Assembly (NCBI RefSeq): GCF_003590095.1
Contig: NC_039479.1
Coordinates: 4,216,001 to 4,280,000, forward strand
Direction of reading: 5' to 3'
DNA: 64,000 bases
Origin: Trichoplusia ni
Lineage: Eukaryota; Arthropoda; Insecta; Lepidoptera; Noctuidae
The position numbers were made by a program, and so were the translations under genes. The notes under the pieces are model-generated. The model saw nothing but the letters and a program-made list of their open reading frames with translations. It did no database searches and was not told the origin of the DNA. Each line of letters begins with the position of its first letter. The stretch's first letter is position 1. Positions 1-15,000 of this stretch are shown piece after piece.

Positions 1-3000
1 TAATATGTTAAACTGAAAATAAAGTATTTCGTAACGTAAGAAATGTTGTATTAAACTGAACTGTAATCTCAGTTAATCCTATAAAAAAACTATCTTAATG
101 AATTATAAAAGAAATACAATAATAGTTTCTGAAAACCATAATTTTCAAATTTGTATTAAAATTATGCCTTAGTAATACGTTGAAATAAAAATCCCACGTT
201 GGGCTCCAACTAACTTAATCAACGTGGTACTTAAAACTAAATTCATTCAATTTATGAATTATTATTGAACATCTATAAATATACGATACAAAAACAAACG
301 CCAAACAAAAATAGCTCTTATATCCCACAATTAACGTTACAAATCGATTACAATATAATTATGTTTGTAAGTAGTGGCATCGGTTTGTTAGGAATTTAAT
401 TCGAGAAGTTACAATAGGTTAGCAGTCAACCCTTTCGCTACAGCGGCACTTCAAAGGGTCCCGGTGACTGATATTTAATATTTATTGGGTCCGGAACCCG
501 AAAGAGTCAAACTCCAGTTTTCATTCATGATTTTAGGGTGAAGTAAAGCACCTTGCTAGCCACACGGTACATGTGTGGGTTTCATTATCAAAAATCTCAA
601 TGAATTTTTAAGTTATTTTTTCTTTTTATTTCGTAATTTAATTGTAACGTGATTCAATACCATTCCTAAACATTTTTGGTTTTAGATTTTTCATTTTTGA
701 ATAAAGTAAAAAAAAGTTAAAATCATTTAAACTTAAAATCACCAAAATAAGGATTTTTGCTTACTAAAATAAAAATTAGAAAAAGCAACGATTTAAAAAA
801 AATCGAAATTCGTATATTTCTGAAAGTTACACTAATTACAAAGAACACTGAAAGGTATTTTTTTCTGATCTGTTTTAGATTTAGTTTTTAATAAGATACA
901 TACAGTGTATCACAAGTCTTGCTAGAGCATGTTTATTAGAATTATGAAACTACGTAATATCCCGCCAGACACATAAGTTTAATCCCGAACATTTGACACG
1001 GCTGGGCGCGCTCAGAATGCTCCAAGTCCGTTTAATTATTCGCCACCAAAACTCGCATTGGCGGTTTAATTTTCAAACATATCGAAGTATCACAAAGACA
1101 ATTTAAAAGCCAGACAAACAGGCAGAGTTCGCTGGGAGCAAGTTACAGAGGATATTGGTTTTCTAACTCAGACGGCGGATACCTATGAATACCATACGGC
1201 CAATTTAGTTTAAAACCGTGTCCGCGGCGCACCGCGGCGGAGTATTAAAATTTGAAGCGTTCAAACTTGCCTCCTTTTAGTGTTCATTACGTCGGAAAGT
1301 TGGTGAAAATTCATACAAGTCTAAGTTCTAATGAACACCGGTCGGCGAAGTTGGCCGGTTGTAGCGATCGCTCATAACATCTCACACGGGCGCCTTTTTG
1401 CCGACACAACGCCGGCGCCGCAGAATGCCTTTGTTACTTACACTGGAGTAATTAAAGCAGCCAGACATCGATTTTTGAGCGCTTGACGTGTATCGCGTGA
1501 CAATTTAAAGTTCAATTAGACTCGAAACTTCATCTTCCAAGTTGAATGGTTTGATGCAGGATGTTGCGTTACTCCAAATGAGTCGCACCCCTGGGATATA
1601 AACAACTTGCCAACTTGAACTGCTCAAAACTAATTTCCTTCAGAATTTCGGTTGAATGAGTACGAGGGATCCTTTAAACACTGCTTTAAAATAATATTTT
1701 GGTTCTGAAGATTATTAAACTAAGGTTACCCGTTACAACTGTAATTACGATTACTTATTTATATTTCTCTATTAGATGAATGGTTTGGATAATGGTAAAA
1801 TTATACTTTACCATTCATAGTACGAATTAAAGAAAAAATATAACTAAGCAAACAACGCAACTAAAAACAGAAACATGCTACCTCAATCTCCAAGCAAAGG
1901 TGGCAAGATTACGAACTGTTCCCCAAATTTATTATAAGTGCTGCATTCCCCGCCACCCTGTGGTACCTCCAACTTGTTATAAATTGGCACAAAATCCCTG
2001 CGACACGACGCAATAAGAATTGCCGAGGTTCTGCGGCACAACATTAGCCCTGCTGTTATTTTAAGTGGATTAAGGCCAGCGCATTTCAGATCTGGTTAAG
2101 CTTGAATCCAACATTAAGTCTGACAGAAAGCTTAAGAGCGACGCCTGCACTTTGTGCTCCTCACGAAATGTACTTTATTTTTGTTTTGCTACCTTGAGTA
2201 AATGTAATTGTGAGTTTTTATTGTACCTGAAATTAGTTTTGCCGGTTCAGTTTACATCGTATATGTTGACTGGTTCTAGGGGAGTATTAGCTCATCTTTT
2301 AAACCTTAATACTAGTACTTATAATTATTAATTAAATTCTGAAAGGGAAACGGATGCCTTAGCTATTAGGGAGCCAAATTAGTCGAAAGGTAGTCCATTT
2401 AAAAAATGTAAATAATGATCAATATTTGGAGTACCGGAAATTAAATCTCTCGTTCTAAATCGATATAAACAGGACGCACCCTAACAACAATTATAATAAA
2501 AATACCAAATATTTAAACAACATACATCCGTATCCTAATAGAGTAACTATGCAACATAACAAGGTAACGTTCTCGTTTCCACCCGATTAATTCATCAAGA
2601 CGTGTCGAAGTATCACGACCCAGACCGGCAAACATGGGGTGTGGCCATTCAGAACTCATTAGATAAATGAAAGAGTTCAGGCGATGATCGGTCGGGCGTC
2701 GGCCGATGATTGATCGACTCTTGTAGGGTGAAGTTGCTCCAAGAAATATCGGAAGCCGGTGTCGAATTACCCATTTATTCACTTACGTGGAGTGTGTGTT
2801 TGAGTTGTGACTCGATATGCCGTACTTCGTCTATGAGAGCAATAAATTAGTCCACGAGGCGCGGTGTTCAGTTGCGAACATGTTTGATAGTCGCCATTTT
2901 TGATCGCGGTGCGCGTGTTTTGAGTTATAAATTTATTTTAAAATTGAAAATGTTTTGGAGACGTTGAATGGAGGATAAGTTAAATTTTTGCCTGACATCC

Positions 3001-6000
3001 TCAACTATCGATTATCAAGATTTAACTGAATACAAAATTCCCAAACTACTGACCTGGAAGAGGTTCACTCAAAATCAAATAATAATAATGAAATCTAAAC
3101 AACTCTCAACTTTAATAGAAGGACGGTACCCCAATTATTTACAATGAGAAATAATAAACCTCTAAACGAAGGCTCTTAAACAGGAAGAATGTCCGATGGC
3201 TTGTGTTTCGTCCATTCATTTTTTCGAGTGAGGTAAACTATGCCTGCCCCGGGCTCTCGGCACACAATATGGGAACTACTCGAGAACAAAGTCAACAACC
3301 ATGAGATCAGTTCCGGCATGTAACCTTCTGCAATATTTTGGGGTATCTCCCTAACTTTGCAACGGTACGCGTATATGTGTGTATAGTTGATGGAAAGCCG
3401 AAAGAGATTTACGATTTGGAACCTCTGTGTCGAAAATTTATTTCTTTTCAATTTATATTGAAAGCACTATTCATAGATACCTATTTGTAGAAATAACGTT
3501 TTGACATGCCTACAAAAACCTGAACATGCACATCATGCTCGAAAAAAATGCTCTCTAAATATTTTCCTGAAAGTACAAATAACGCTGTTAGTATAAAAGC
3601 GAGCATCTCAAAATGTAAAGATCAATTTCGACTTTACAGTCACTAGGTCAAAGCATACAAAACAATTTGTCATATACGTATACATCATAAGTAATTGGGG
3701 CTGTTGGCAATACAAAACGGACTGCCGGTGGCATCGGCAGGTCGGAAATAGAGTCCGGGCAAACGGAAATCGTCCACCGGCGGCAACCCGGCAACCCGGC
3801 CGTGTAATACACGCTCCTTAAAACACATAGGTGTGTCTTCGGCTTTATTTAATATGATCCATTGTAGGTTTTTGAATTGGGGTTTATATTGATCAATATT
3901 AAAAAAATATATGTGAAAAATAATTCTTTTCAAAATGAAAATATCAATGAAATCTAAGGTGATAAAAAATTACAAAAAGAGGTGTATTTACATAAATTAC
4001 AAGCACATTTTTACACAGCAGGCACTTCAAGTCGTAAATGAAGCCATAACATTGATTTCTCCATAAAACATTTTAAATACTTAATTGGAAACGCTCAGTG
4101 TTATATAAATGCAATAATGCTAAACGAACTGAAACGTATAGGCGATAAACGTTAACTGAATTTCGGCCATTCATTTATAGACAACGAGGCAAAATAATCA
4201 ATTATACAAACAGCAAGACAAACATGATCACAAACGGCTACGTTAAAAATACAGTACCAATGTTTGTGGTAATAAACCGAGCAATCTGCACTCACACCTT
4301 CTATTCAAGTGCCGTGAAATAATTCAAAAGAGTACTCGTTAAAATGCAGCCTGAATTCACTAACCGCAAGCTTCGCTTTATCACCTGACTGTGCTCGGTT
4401 TACGGCGTATCCGTGGCCCCCCGCCATCATAAACTCTGCCTTCATAAACGCGCACTTTCGCTGACATGGAAAATAGTTTACAGGCTGTCTAAACCTTACA
4501 GACTCTGTTTATCTCTTTTACTGCACGATACCAACTCCTCTAATCTTAAGAATAAAACTTTATTCGCTATTTTAGGGAACGTTTTTACGGTTAACACTTT
4601 GTAGACAGAATTAAAACTTAAATGGTTAATGAGTTGTTTGTGAACGGTTCAAAGTTTTTAAGATGTATTTAAAATGGTGCTTACGTGGCTTTATTTGGTC
4701 AGTCTGCTCTGAGTAATTACAAGAGCTAATTAAATAGCTAGACGAAAACAAAATCTATTAAAATATATAGTAATAAACAGAAAAAATATGCACACCTATG
4801 AGTATAACAAAGCTAATTTCCATACCCCTCCGATCATTATACGATATCGGATTCAACCCCAGTCTTTCCCCTAATATTCCATCATGAAAATCTCTATCAA
4901 ACTCATATGAGTTTATCAAGTAACCCAATATAAAATATCTCAGGTACACACGTACATCGGAGACTCAATAATCGCAGTTTCTAAGTCACTTAACGTGAAC
5001 AAGTCGTTTGCGGCTACTTACAGTTTCAAACCGTTTGGCATTGCGAACAATCTCAATGTTCTACTGAGCGAAATGACGTGAATCTTCGATTTGGACTATT
5101 AACAATACTATTGTTCCAAATGTATGTAAGCCTCGCTTAGCTTTCCCATTCCTCGCTCATCTCTCTCCGTAGTATCACCCCAATCTTTCGATATAAGCAA
5201 TATCAGACCGTTTACGCTCCCCTGTCGACGGAAAAACTCTTATTGTACAATAAAAATGTTATGAGGTAACTCTATTCAATGAACTCGTCTGTTATTGAAA
5301 TCGGCAACGTCTCGCTTAAAGTAGCCTTTCTTATGGAGCGGGAATAATAAACAGCGGTTTTGTCTGTATCGTATCCTTTGTTGGTCTGATAGCTTTTTTG
5401 CTAAATCAGTCACAATGCGGTCGGGAAGGTTGCGTTTTTCGTCTACATTAACGGAGAAAACAAAACACGGTGGCTTTGAATTGAACAAATGTTATGTCCG
5501 AGTATTTTACCTTTTAAAGACGCCTTTTAAAGGCGTTTGATATTGTACCATATAAATGTAACTTGCAACACTTTTCTTAATACTTTTCGTTTTTCATCCC
5601 CTTTTCATTTACCATGGCATATTCATGTCAGTGCCCATTGAAAACGTTTCAATATATTATGAGTACTTGCGTTCTACGTTCGATGATACCGGAACAGCAA
5701 TAAGCTAAAACCCAAAACCATTGAACATTGTATCGGCAGTATCGGTGCAATTCCCGAAAGGGGATACGAGTATGCGAACCTCTATTTTCCCGTCTACGAA
5801 GTCAATATGTCGTCGGGGATGAGTTATTTTTCCATAATTCTGCGACGGCGCGCGGCCCCGAGAATTCCCAAATAAATAATAAATACGTCAACCCATATAA
5901 GCAGACATGTGCCACACAGAGCTATGCTTCAGTTTGTTTTTGAGTTTAATATTAAAGTGAAATGAAAGTTTCGCGTTTAATTTAGAGGATTTAAATTCAA

Positions 6001-9000
6001 TGTTTTGGTAGCGTTATTTTGAAGTCGTATTATGCAGTCAGTCGTAGTAGACCCATAAATATACAATGCTATGACATGTAATTCACAATACCCAATGGGA
6101 TCGCGTTTAATAAATAATGGACGATATACAGAAACATACGTTATAATTGTCAACATTTCATAATTCAACCTACAACACAAGAATCAATATAAAACGAAAA
6201 ATAATATTACTATTCCAATGGTTTATCAAATAGCTTTTAACTTTACAATTTAATGAAGAAAATAAAACAGTTCAGAATAGTTCTCAAGTGTTTATGGTAT
6301 GGTATCAGGTCTAATCTTGCTGTACTCTGTGCAAACGCTGTATATTGGAGCTCGCGGATGGCACACCGCAGAATAACTTCCTACAAACTAGTTGCACCCT
6401 CCTCCAGTTCGGAACGTCCTACGGGAACTAAGCTCCGCTCAAAAACTTTTACATTTTAAGACATTATTTAGTTTCCGTGCCCCAAGAGACATTGTTGGTA
6501 AAATATTAAATTTACTAAACTTCGCCATATTAATATTAAAGTGGTCGTGCGTTGACTTTTGCTGGATTCAATTGAAACTTCTTTCCTTCCTAATTGGTTT
6601 TTGTATTTTTCATAACTTTTTGAGTTTCTAATGTGGTATGGATGTAAGGTATAAAAGCGATTGGATCGGAAAAGGACATTATTTTATAGAAAACTTAAAC
6701 AAATACCTTCAGTCCTTCACCTTAGGTTTTTTTTTTAATTTAATGCGCCTTAGGTGTGATGATTAATAAAGCTCTTATGCTAAAAATCCTCAGCATTTTA
6801 CTGTCTTATTACAAAATCAGTTGCTTCATTAACCAAAGTTTTCAACACAGAAATATCAAGCAAGTCATATCTTCACAAATTAATCAAGCTACAAATTCAT
6901 AATCCTATGACAAAGGTGTATTCCATCGATGTGTATTGTATAGCCGCGTGCCGATGGTTCGACATTCACGTGGTATGGCAAAGCCCCATTGTGCCGGTAA
7001 GCTGGGAGATCCGGGCTACGCCTGGACTAGATCCGGGCTAATGGCCGCTGCCCTTTGTGATTCCGTTTTCATTTCTATTGCTGCATCTCGCATATGCTGC
7101 GCTAAATAATCGTACTAGCTGAGCGGCGTACGCTTCCCAGTGTTTTGGTTAGGTATTATTTAGGCAAGTTTGAATTGTAATATCGATACCGAAGTATATA
7201 TTTGCATAGATGCTTAAGAAGATGCAATAATCCAACATAGATTAGTAAAAAAAACTTACCGATTCCCAAGTATTCTGCAATTCTTTTCAGCTGAACAATT
7301 TTATCCATCATCATAATTCACGAGATCAATATATCACCAATTCACAATAAGAATTTATACTCAAAACTCATCACAGTAATGACAGTTCCCTGCAGGGATT
7401 TCTAAAAATAAAGATAACATTAACTCGGACGTGTGAGTATAAATACGTGAACTAATGACCTGACATCTGACCTATATAGCACAAAGAACAATTTCTCTCC
7501 GTCGACTCTAACCGGCAATGTACAAATTACGGCATCCCATTTGGGTGTAATTCGGGTTTTGTCCGTCTACCCTCTATAGCCTACGCTACAATTTACGCCG
7601 GACGCGGCCAGTCGTGAACGAGCTGTCGACACGGCGGCACGTGTGTTTTAGTGCAGTCTGCTTTTTATTTGACATTATGAGCCTAGTTGCCGTTTAAACA
7701 GATAGTTGGGGACGTATGCTGCATGCAGATGTGGGCTGTAGAAATTGGGGTTATTTGAGTATGGCTTGTTTTGCCAAAATGAATAATTTTGAGCAGATTT
7801 TCGGCAATTTCCCAACATTATTTTAAAAGCTCAAAACTCAGTTAGCTGCATAGACATATTTTTAAATTATATGCAGAATTAGACAATTAAATGTTTCAGA
7901 ATAGAAACATTGTTTTTATCCATTTTAAATTCCCCCAAAAAATTACAAAAAATCCAGCAGTCATAATTGCGTAACATTTTAATAATAAAAGTATCAACAT
8001 TAAACAATACAAATGAGGGAAGCTTCTTAGAGGGAGATTTCATTTTTATGAAGAGACGTCGGTTATCTGACGAGCGCTGAGGCGAGCGAATTAAAGATTG
8101 TCAACAGATTTATTACTCGCTCCAGTGAACTCGGCCCTTCCGTGGGGGATATTACTTACCTATATTTTCTTCGTATTACTCTAGACTGGATTATTATGTT
8201 TGACGATAGCGCCAATTAGGAATCGTGGGTTAACTAGGTGGAGTGTTAGTTAATTAAAGTATGTTGGTTATCGCGATGTGTTTTTATTTTGTATTGAGGT
8301 CATGCAGTCATTTTAGGAAGGAAAATGTTACTTGATAGCACAAAACCTTCTAATTCTGTAGCTGCAAAATGTTGTGCCTTTGACCAAATCTAAGTAAACT
8401 ATTCTTTTATAATGTTAAAAATAATAAGGACCTTTAATACCTGTAAGGTAACCTTTTTCGAATATTAACAAATGAACCTACTCTCATATCAGTTCAAATC
8501 AATAGCATACGCTTAAAAATTAACACAGGGGAGTAAGTCAACTAGATACAGTATGTTTGTCGGTCGTGTGCGCCACTAATAGGGTATTATGAACTTCGGC
8601 TAAGAACTCAAGGGCTGTAGGGTGCTCGGGGAGAGGGGGCGAGCGGGGAGCAGGCGGGGGTAGGGGGGGCGAGGTATTTGAGGTATCTCCGCAGTAGGCA
8701 ACGGGGGCGAGATTACAGATGGCAAGATAAGCCTCGAATTAGATACAACGAATTTTGTATGATGTTGTAAAGGTATTAACCGGCGAACGTATCTTTGCTT
8801 TGAGAATAAAATATTAGGTTTATTTTACAAAAACCTTTTAAGCGGGCATTATAGTATTAATGCAGCTGTTTTCGATTTTACTGTAGTTAAATATATTGAT
8901 CTAATTAATTACGGTGATGTTCGCTTGCCGATGTTGGAGTAACTGATGTTGGCGGAATGTGAACCGCCTCGGGGGATGAATGAGCCTCAAAATGGAAAAA

Positions 9001-12000
9001 TGTTTCGTACATTTGTTATAAGGACTCCCATTAAGGTATAATAATATTGGTGTTTTATTAATATTTTATTACATGTTTGTTAATAATTGAATATTCTTAC
9101 AAGGAGGCCCAAAATTGGGAAAACTGAGAGTATTTTTTACTGTAGTGAGATTATTTCGTTAATATACTCATGATAGATAGAACATGGAAATACAGGAACC
9201 GTTGAAATCGGGAAAGACAATGAATAAAGTTTAGGTGAATCCTTAAATACCGTTTTGTAAATCGGAGACAAATTCTTACGCAAACATCTAAAGCAAACCA
9301 GACCAAAAAAGGCAAGATTACAAAGAGCTTTCTCTCGAAATACGCAGTCACAATAAGTCACTTAACATTTAATTAGGCAGGCTAAAAGTGCGCCGCGCCG
9401 CGCAAACAACTGAATTATAAAAGTCAGGAGGATCCTGTACGTAGGTACGGCGGAACATTTCTTAGTTGCGAGGCTTAGGGCGGCGCCTTGCCCGGGGCGC
9501 CTGCAACGAAACAAAAACCTCCCGCAGTCTTCTTAAATCTCAATTAAGGTTAAAACCGTGTCTCGGGCCTTACGTACACTGAATTAAATTAATGGCTTCA
9601 CATATTGCAGTGTGGCCGCTCCTCAATTAATTGCGTCTTTTTTCGGTCTTCTTTTGTTCAGGTTAAATGTTTTATTAGAGTTGTTTATTTACAGGTGCGG
9701 GCGGAATTGCTCTTTGTATTAATTATTGGGTTTCTTAAGTATTAAGGTTCGTTAGGTCAGACTTACATTCGTTAATGGTGATTTAATTTAAATTAGAATT
9801 TATTTTGCCAAATAAAGATTTACGCACAACTTTAATCACTAAACGGATAGATGTTACAGCTAAATGTCTCGTACGATATAAGCCCGGTAAAGACGAAACA
9901 CATGTGATATTAGTGGAGGAGACTTAGTTAGCTAATGCCTTGTGTACAGGCACTAAACACCGCAAGCTTAGCAGGCATCGTCTAAATCAAGTTGGCAACT
10001 CACCGCCATTACATGAAAATGACTTTATAACGTAATATTGTGTAACAACAACGAAGCAAACTGAAACTATTTACCTAGTGAACAAGTTTCGCGTGCCGGC
10101 CGGATGCCTGGAGCGTGTTCCCAACATTAAAATTCGGGATAATCTGTATGCTGTACGTCGCATTTTCGTCAAATCTGGCGTTGTCATGACAACGGGGCCC
10201 TTGAAGAAACCCCAGTCGGAACGTAAGGCGAAATAATGACGCGACGAAATATGGCATGTGACTGTACGTGAGCACACTGTACAACGTGATATAAAAATAT
10301 GTTTCAAGCATCACCCTTTGTGTTTGCTTTTGGAATCGGATCTTAGGGTTGTAAAGTTGGATCAGTGGGACCGGGATGAGTGTGATGGTTTATTTCTTGG
10401 ATCTGTTCGTCCTGTTGTTTAGAGATGACAAAAGTTGGCGATTTGAGGTTCATTCAGGTTAAGGTTTATTCTTGAAGGACATGTCTTATTTAAAAATAAA
10501 AGAGACAAGTTTTTTTCGTGTTTTCGACAACAGAACGGCCCCAAAACGGTATCAAAAATTTTGTCTACACTTTCTCACATTTACATTCTCAAACTTAACA
10601 ATAGTCAACAAAACCTCTTTATACTTTAACATTTCATAATATTCTGAGTTTCACAATAACATTACAGGCACAATATTAGGTATTTAATATGTCTAGAACA
10701 CAATCCAACATACAACGTATTCTCCACACTGTTACTGTCCCTTTGATCTATCGCAATAAGGTCATTATGCCAAGTAAATTACATGAGATAATTACATACA
10801 CATTCATATTCATATATTACGTTGTATTAAACTGTCTCATACATACATTTGAAATAGAATGCAAACTATTTGGTCATTTCGCATTCCTGATCAGATGTAT
10901 GAATGTATAGGTAAAGCACTTGTACTATACTATTAATACATATATATAATATTATTATTTTTCAAAGTGGCTAGGTTAACATTTTGCTGCTTTTATTACT
11001 CTTGGGCTTGGGGTATTGAAAGTCAGTGTCATCACTAAAAGACATTGAACTGGAAGTAAAAGTTTAAATATATATAATCTTTTAAAAGAGTATTTTCAAA
11101 ATTAACAAAGAATATTTACTGAATAATATTGAAATAATATGCTATAGATTGAATATATCATCACGTTTCACGTCTATTTTTAAAAACGAGAATTAACATT
11201 CCATATGTTCCTTACTGCTCTGAGAAGAAATACCAAAACAAACTCAGGGTTTGCAATCTCTTTTAAACTCCAGACAAGTATAAAAATGCGAGTATAATAT
11301 ACATACATACACTCATATTGATATAAAAAGAGCACGATAAAACTCTAATAACTAAATTCTTTACTTAATTAAACAACTATTCCTCAATTAAACCATCAAT
11401 ATCAAACGATGAGAACTAAAGTCATAAAGTACCGCCGGCACATTATCTGTCACCATAAGGAAGCGACAACTCTATATTTTTAACGGGCAAATAAATATTC
11501 GGCATTCGTTCACATTTTCATAACGAATGGGCGCATTTTAAAAGCCTTATTAAAGAGTGTCATACCTTGACGTACGACGCACGGTATCCCGATAATAACT
11601 TATTGATTTCCCAGTTTTTCGGGAAATTAATACACATTATTTCGATGATATTAATTGATAGCGTGTCTGGTTTAAGCAGAATATTCCCAGGTTTTAATAA
11701 CTCCGGTATATGGTTCTGGCATTTCGGCATTACACCGTCCGTTCCGCGTTGCACCAAGCGCACAATTTTCAAGAAAATTAATTAACTCATCAGATTCATC
11801 TTCATTTATTTTCCCTGTTTAAAGTAAATACGTGACGTCAGAAAAATATCAGTTTTCCATTAACTCCGGAACGCATTCAACTCCAATAACTCGGTGCTTC
11901 GGTCGATATGCTATTTACTTTTTTAACTACTAATTGAATTCGGCCCGTACTTGTGCCGTCTCGTTCAAATTAATTAAACTCGTTTAACAATACGGCCTTA

Positions 12001-15000
12001 TTCAGTTTTATAGATGATAAAAATGTCTTTCTGTAAATACTCCACATCGTCGACAATAATACTCCTTAAATGTTATTTGACAGAGTACATTAAAATATGT
12101 AGTGATTGTCCCGGCTTTATTAGAACGGTTTTATTACTCGTCTCTGTCGTACGTGCGAGAGGAAAGCCCTGCACAGATATTGTTGTTCGTGACAATAAAT
12201 AAGACGTAAAATTTTATTTTACAGCGGTAAACGAAAGAAGCTAACGAAATTACATTCAATTACGGCAGTGTGCCCGCGGCATTCCACCGTCGCAATAAAG
12301 GCCGCAAAGTAACGTTCCTCGCGTAAATTTTTCGGACATAAAACTCTGTAAAAGTGAAGTTAGATAGATGTAGAGCGACAATAAATGTTTATAGAGGTTC
12401 AAGCGTGGCTAGGGTGCAGCGTCGCGTCGCTCGCACCGCGCGCCCCGGACTCACCGCCCGCACGGATCGCTTGTCGCGTCGCTCGCACTGTGAGCTTCGC
12501 TTGAGACCGCACCGCGACGTCCCCTCCCCACTCAATTAAGTTTACGCAGAAGAAAAATAAAAATTCGCCGTGGCAAAGGTTCCTCATTCACAGAGCAAAC
12601 ACGAATGAGACAAATTAAGTGAGCAAAATAACGTGCCCTTAAATTAGGTCACGCAACCAAAGTGAGACTTTGAGGGCCCTTGCATCTCGTTATAGAAATG
12701 AAGTATCACCGCCGCCGGCGCCGGCGTGTTTAATGTAATCAAATTTTTAATTTTTTAACTTTTTTCGTTTCTTTGATATTCCTGGAAAAGTTTTCTTTGT
12801 GCGTAATTTAGTTAAGCGCAGAAATGTGGCGCTTTTAGTTAGTTTTGAAATAAACTGAGTAATTTTCCTTTATGATTTTTTACTGTTTTCTGGTTGGCTG
12901 GATTTTTAATTCTCAGTTTTATCGTTGTTTGAAAAACGAAAACCGAGTATTCTATTATTACTGGAGGGTTTTATTTAGAACAGATAAGATTTCAGATGTT
13001 TTATTTGCTTAACTTTACATTATAACGTAGAAAAAAAAAACATAAAAATGTCGTGTTTGCTTTCAGCTACTTTAAAGAAATGTAGGTATGAAATATAAAA
13101 ACGATTTGGAAGAAGTTTGATATATCATTTCATAACCAAAATGTTATTATCTATTTCGAAAAAAATCACTACCGCACTGTTACGTTGACGAGATAAAGGA
13201 TAAAGGAAATTATCTGCATAATCAGATGAATGCTTGATGTGGTTGAACAAGAAATAAAATAAGCGCATCCTAATTCTTTTTTTCGATACATAAAATCGCA
13301 GAGTACTGCATTGCTGAGGCTATAAACACGTATAAAAATGGATTTGAAATAAAAAGTTGGTATCTCATTTAAATATATCACAAACCGATAATTATAAACC
13401 ACGGTAATGTTTGAAGGCAGTCCAAAACTTTTATAATTACGTCACAACGCGGTAACATAAAATCCTCGTAGATTAATCCGTAGACACATAATTCACATTT
13501 ATCTCGGTAGCCGAAATTACCCACTAACGTAACCAATTTTCTTACCTTTGACAAAATCACGGCGCCTCTTAGCTATTACGTAACATTACCCAAAGGGCGC
13601 ACGCGGTGCGAATACAGCACTAAACATGTGTCGGCTCATTCATACGATTTCGAGTCATATAAATGAGTGATAGAGTTTATTTTACGATGTGCTCTTGTGC
13701 TGGGAAAAGACGAACGTCTGTCGATGTATAAGAGATTCTTGGAGGGTGACGGTAGGCCTATAATGGGTCCTTGCGAGTGTTCCGGGACCGCATGTGTTCG
13801 TGCCTGCGGTCCCCGGCTCGCGAAAACGAGAGAACAAATTACAAAATCTTCTGAAGAATTATTTAGGAAGTACCCCGGCTACGCTGGCTTGTTAATTTTG
13901 TTTGACGCCGCGACGCGTAGCTATAGGGCGATCGAATCTTTACAAGTGTTCATTTAATGTAGCAGGTATCGGACGAAAATTACCAGCTTTGTAAAGTTTT
14001 GCGAATTAACTTTCCTCGATCTTGTTTAGCTTCTGAAATCATTTTCGTGAGAAATAAATTTCGATTTATCTTACTGTTTATGTGGTTCTATTTCGTGTGT
14101 ATAGGATTTTATTGAGGCACTTTCTATTTTTTTTTAATTAAAAGGAAATCTATCATTAGCACGACGTGTACGTGTAATGCTCAAGAAGCTACTGATTGTA
14201 CTATGATATCACAGCTTGCCAATTTTTTGGTCTCTCACAAACAGCACCCTGTATCGAGCTCGTATTTAATTAACCCCCCTAGCTAAATGCTGCTCTTATT
14301 TCAGAATGTACCGCTACTAAATATTTCGTGAAACTCTTACATGCAGGTACGTTGTAATTGAGATGTTGAGTTATTAAGATTTTAATGAACATGTGCAAAC
14401 CAAAAGGGGAAGAGAATTAAAAATATATAACAAATCCTGTTTCAACAATTTTTATGTATCCGAATATCTGATTCGTTTTGACGAATATTTTTCACAGAAT
14501 TTTAAATGGTTTATCGGTTATCCAATATTAGCTCAGTTACAGTTTAGTTTTATTTTCAAAATAAGTATCGTAAAATAAACTCAACTCTTTCGTTCGGGAT
14601 ATTCAGCCGCATACTGAAAATTGTATTCCCATATAATATTGAAAGCGGAGGTTCAAACCCCAGCTTCTCACAGCGCAGCTACCCAAACATCGGCAAACTT
14701 TCCTCGTCAAACTTCCCCGCGATCATATTTTCGTATTTTTCTTAACTGGGACGCGAACCGTGAACGTTCAAATGTATTCCATAAATCAGGGTACACTTAC
14801 GAAATTTCGAACAAGACTCCCAACAAAAATACTTACTTAAGACTTCGTGGAGAAAGTCGAACGATTAACAAATGTGTTCGTTGTTAACATTACGTCTTAA
14901 ATTAATAAAGTTTTGGATTGGCGGATGTTCGTGTGATGTAACTGTGATGGGCAGACCGGATACTCAGCCTGTCCTAGTACAATATTGACACAAATCCCTT

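Noticed and set aside
2860..2900. Initiator-like TTCAGTTG with a CpG-rich flank (possible promoter)
   Set aside because: No TATA box, no downstream element at +28 and no open frame after it.
7021..7045. GACTAGATCC, a 10-base match to miR-279
   Set aside because: It belongs to a small direct repeat (ATCCGGGCTA twice) with no hairpin.
13667..13957. Plus-strand 96-codon frame with several Cys residues
   Set aside because: No family recognised, no supporting splice or poly(A) signals. Kept only as a remark.
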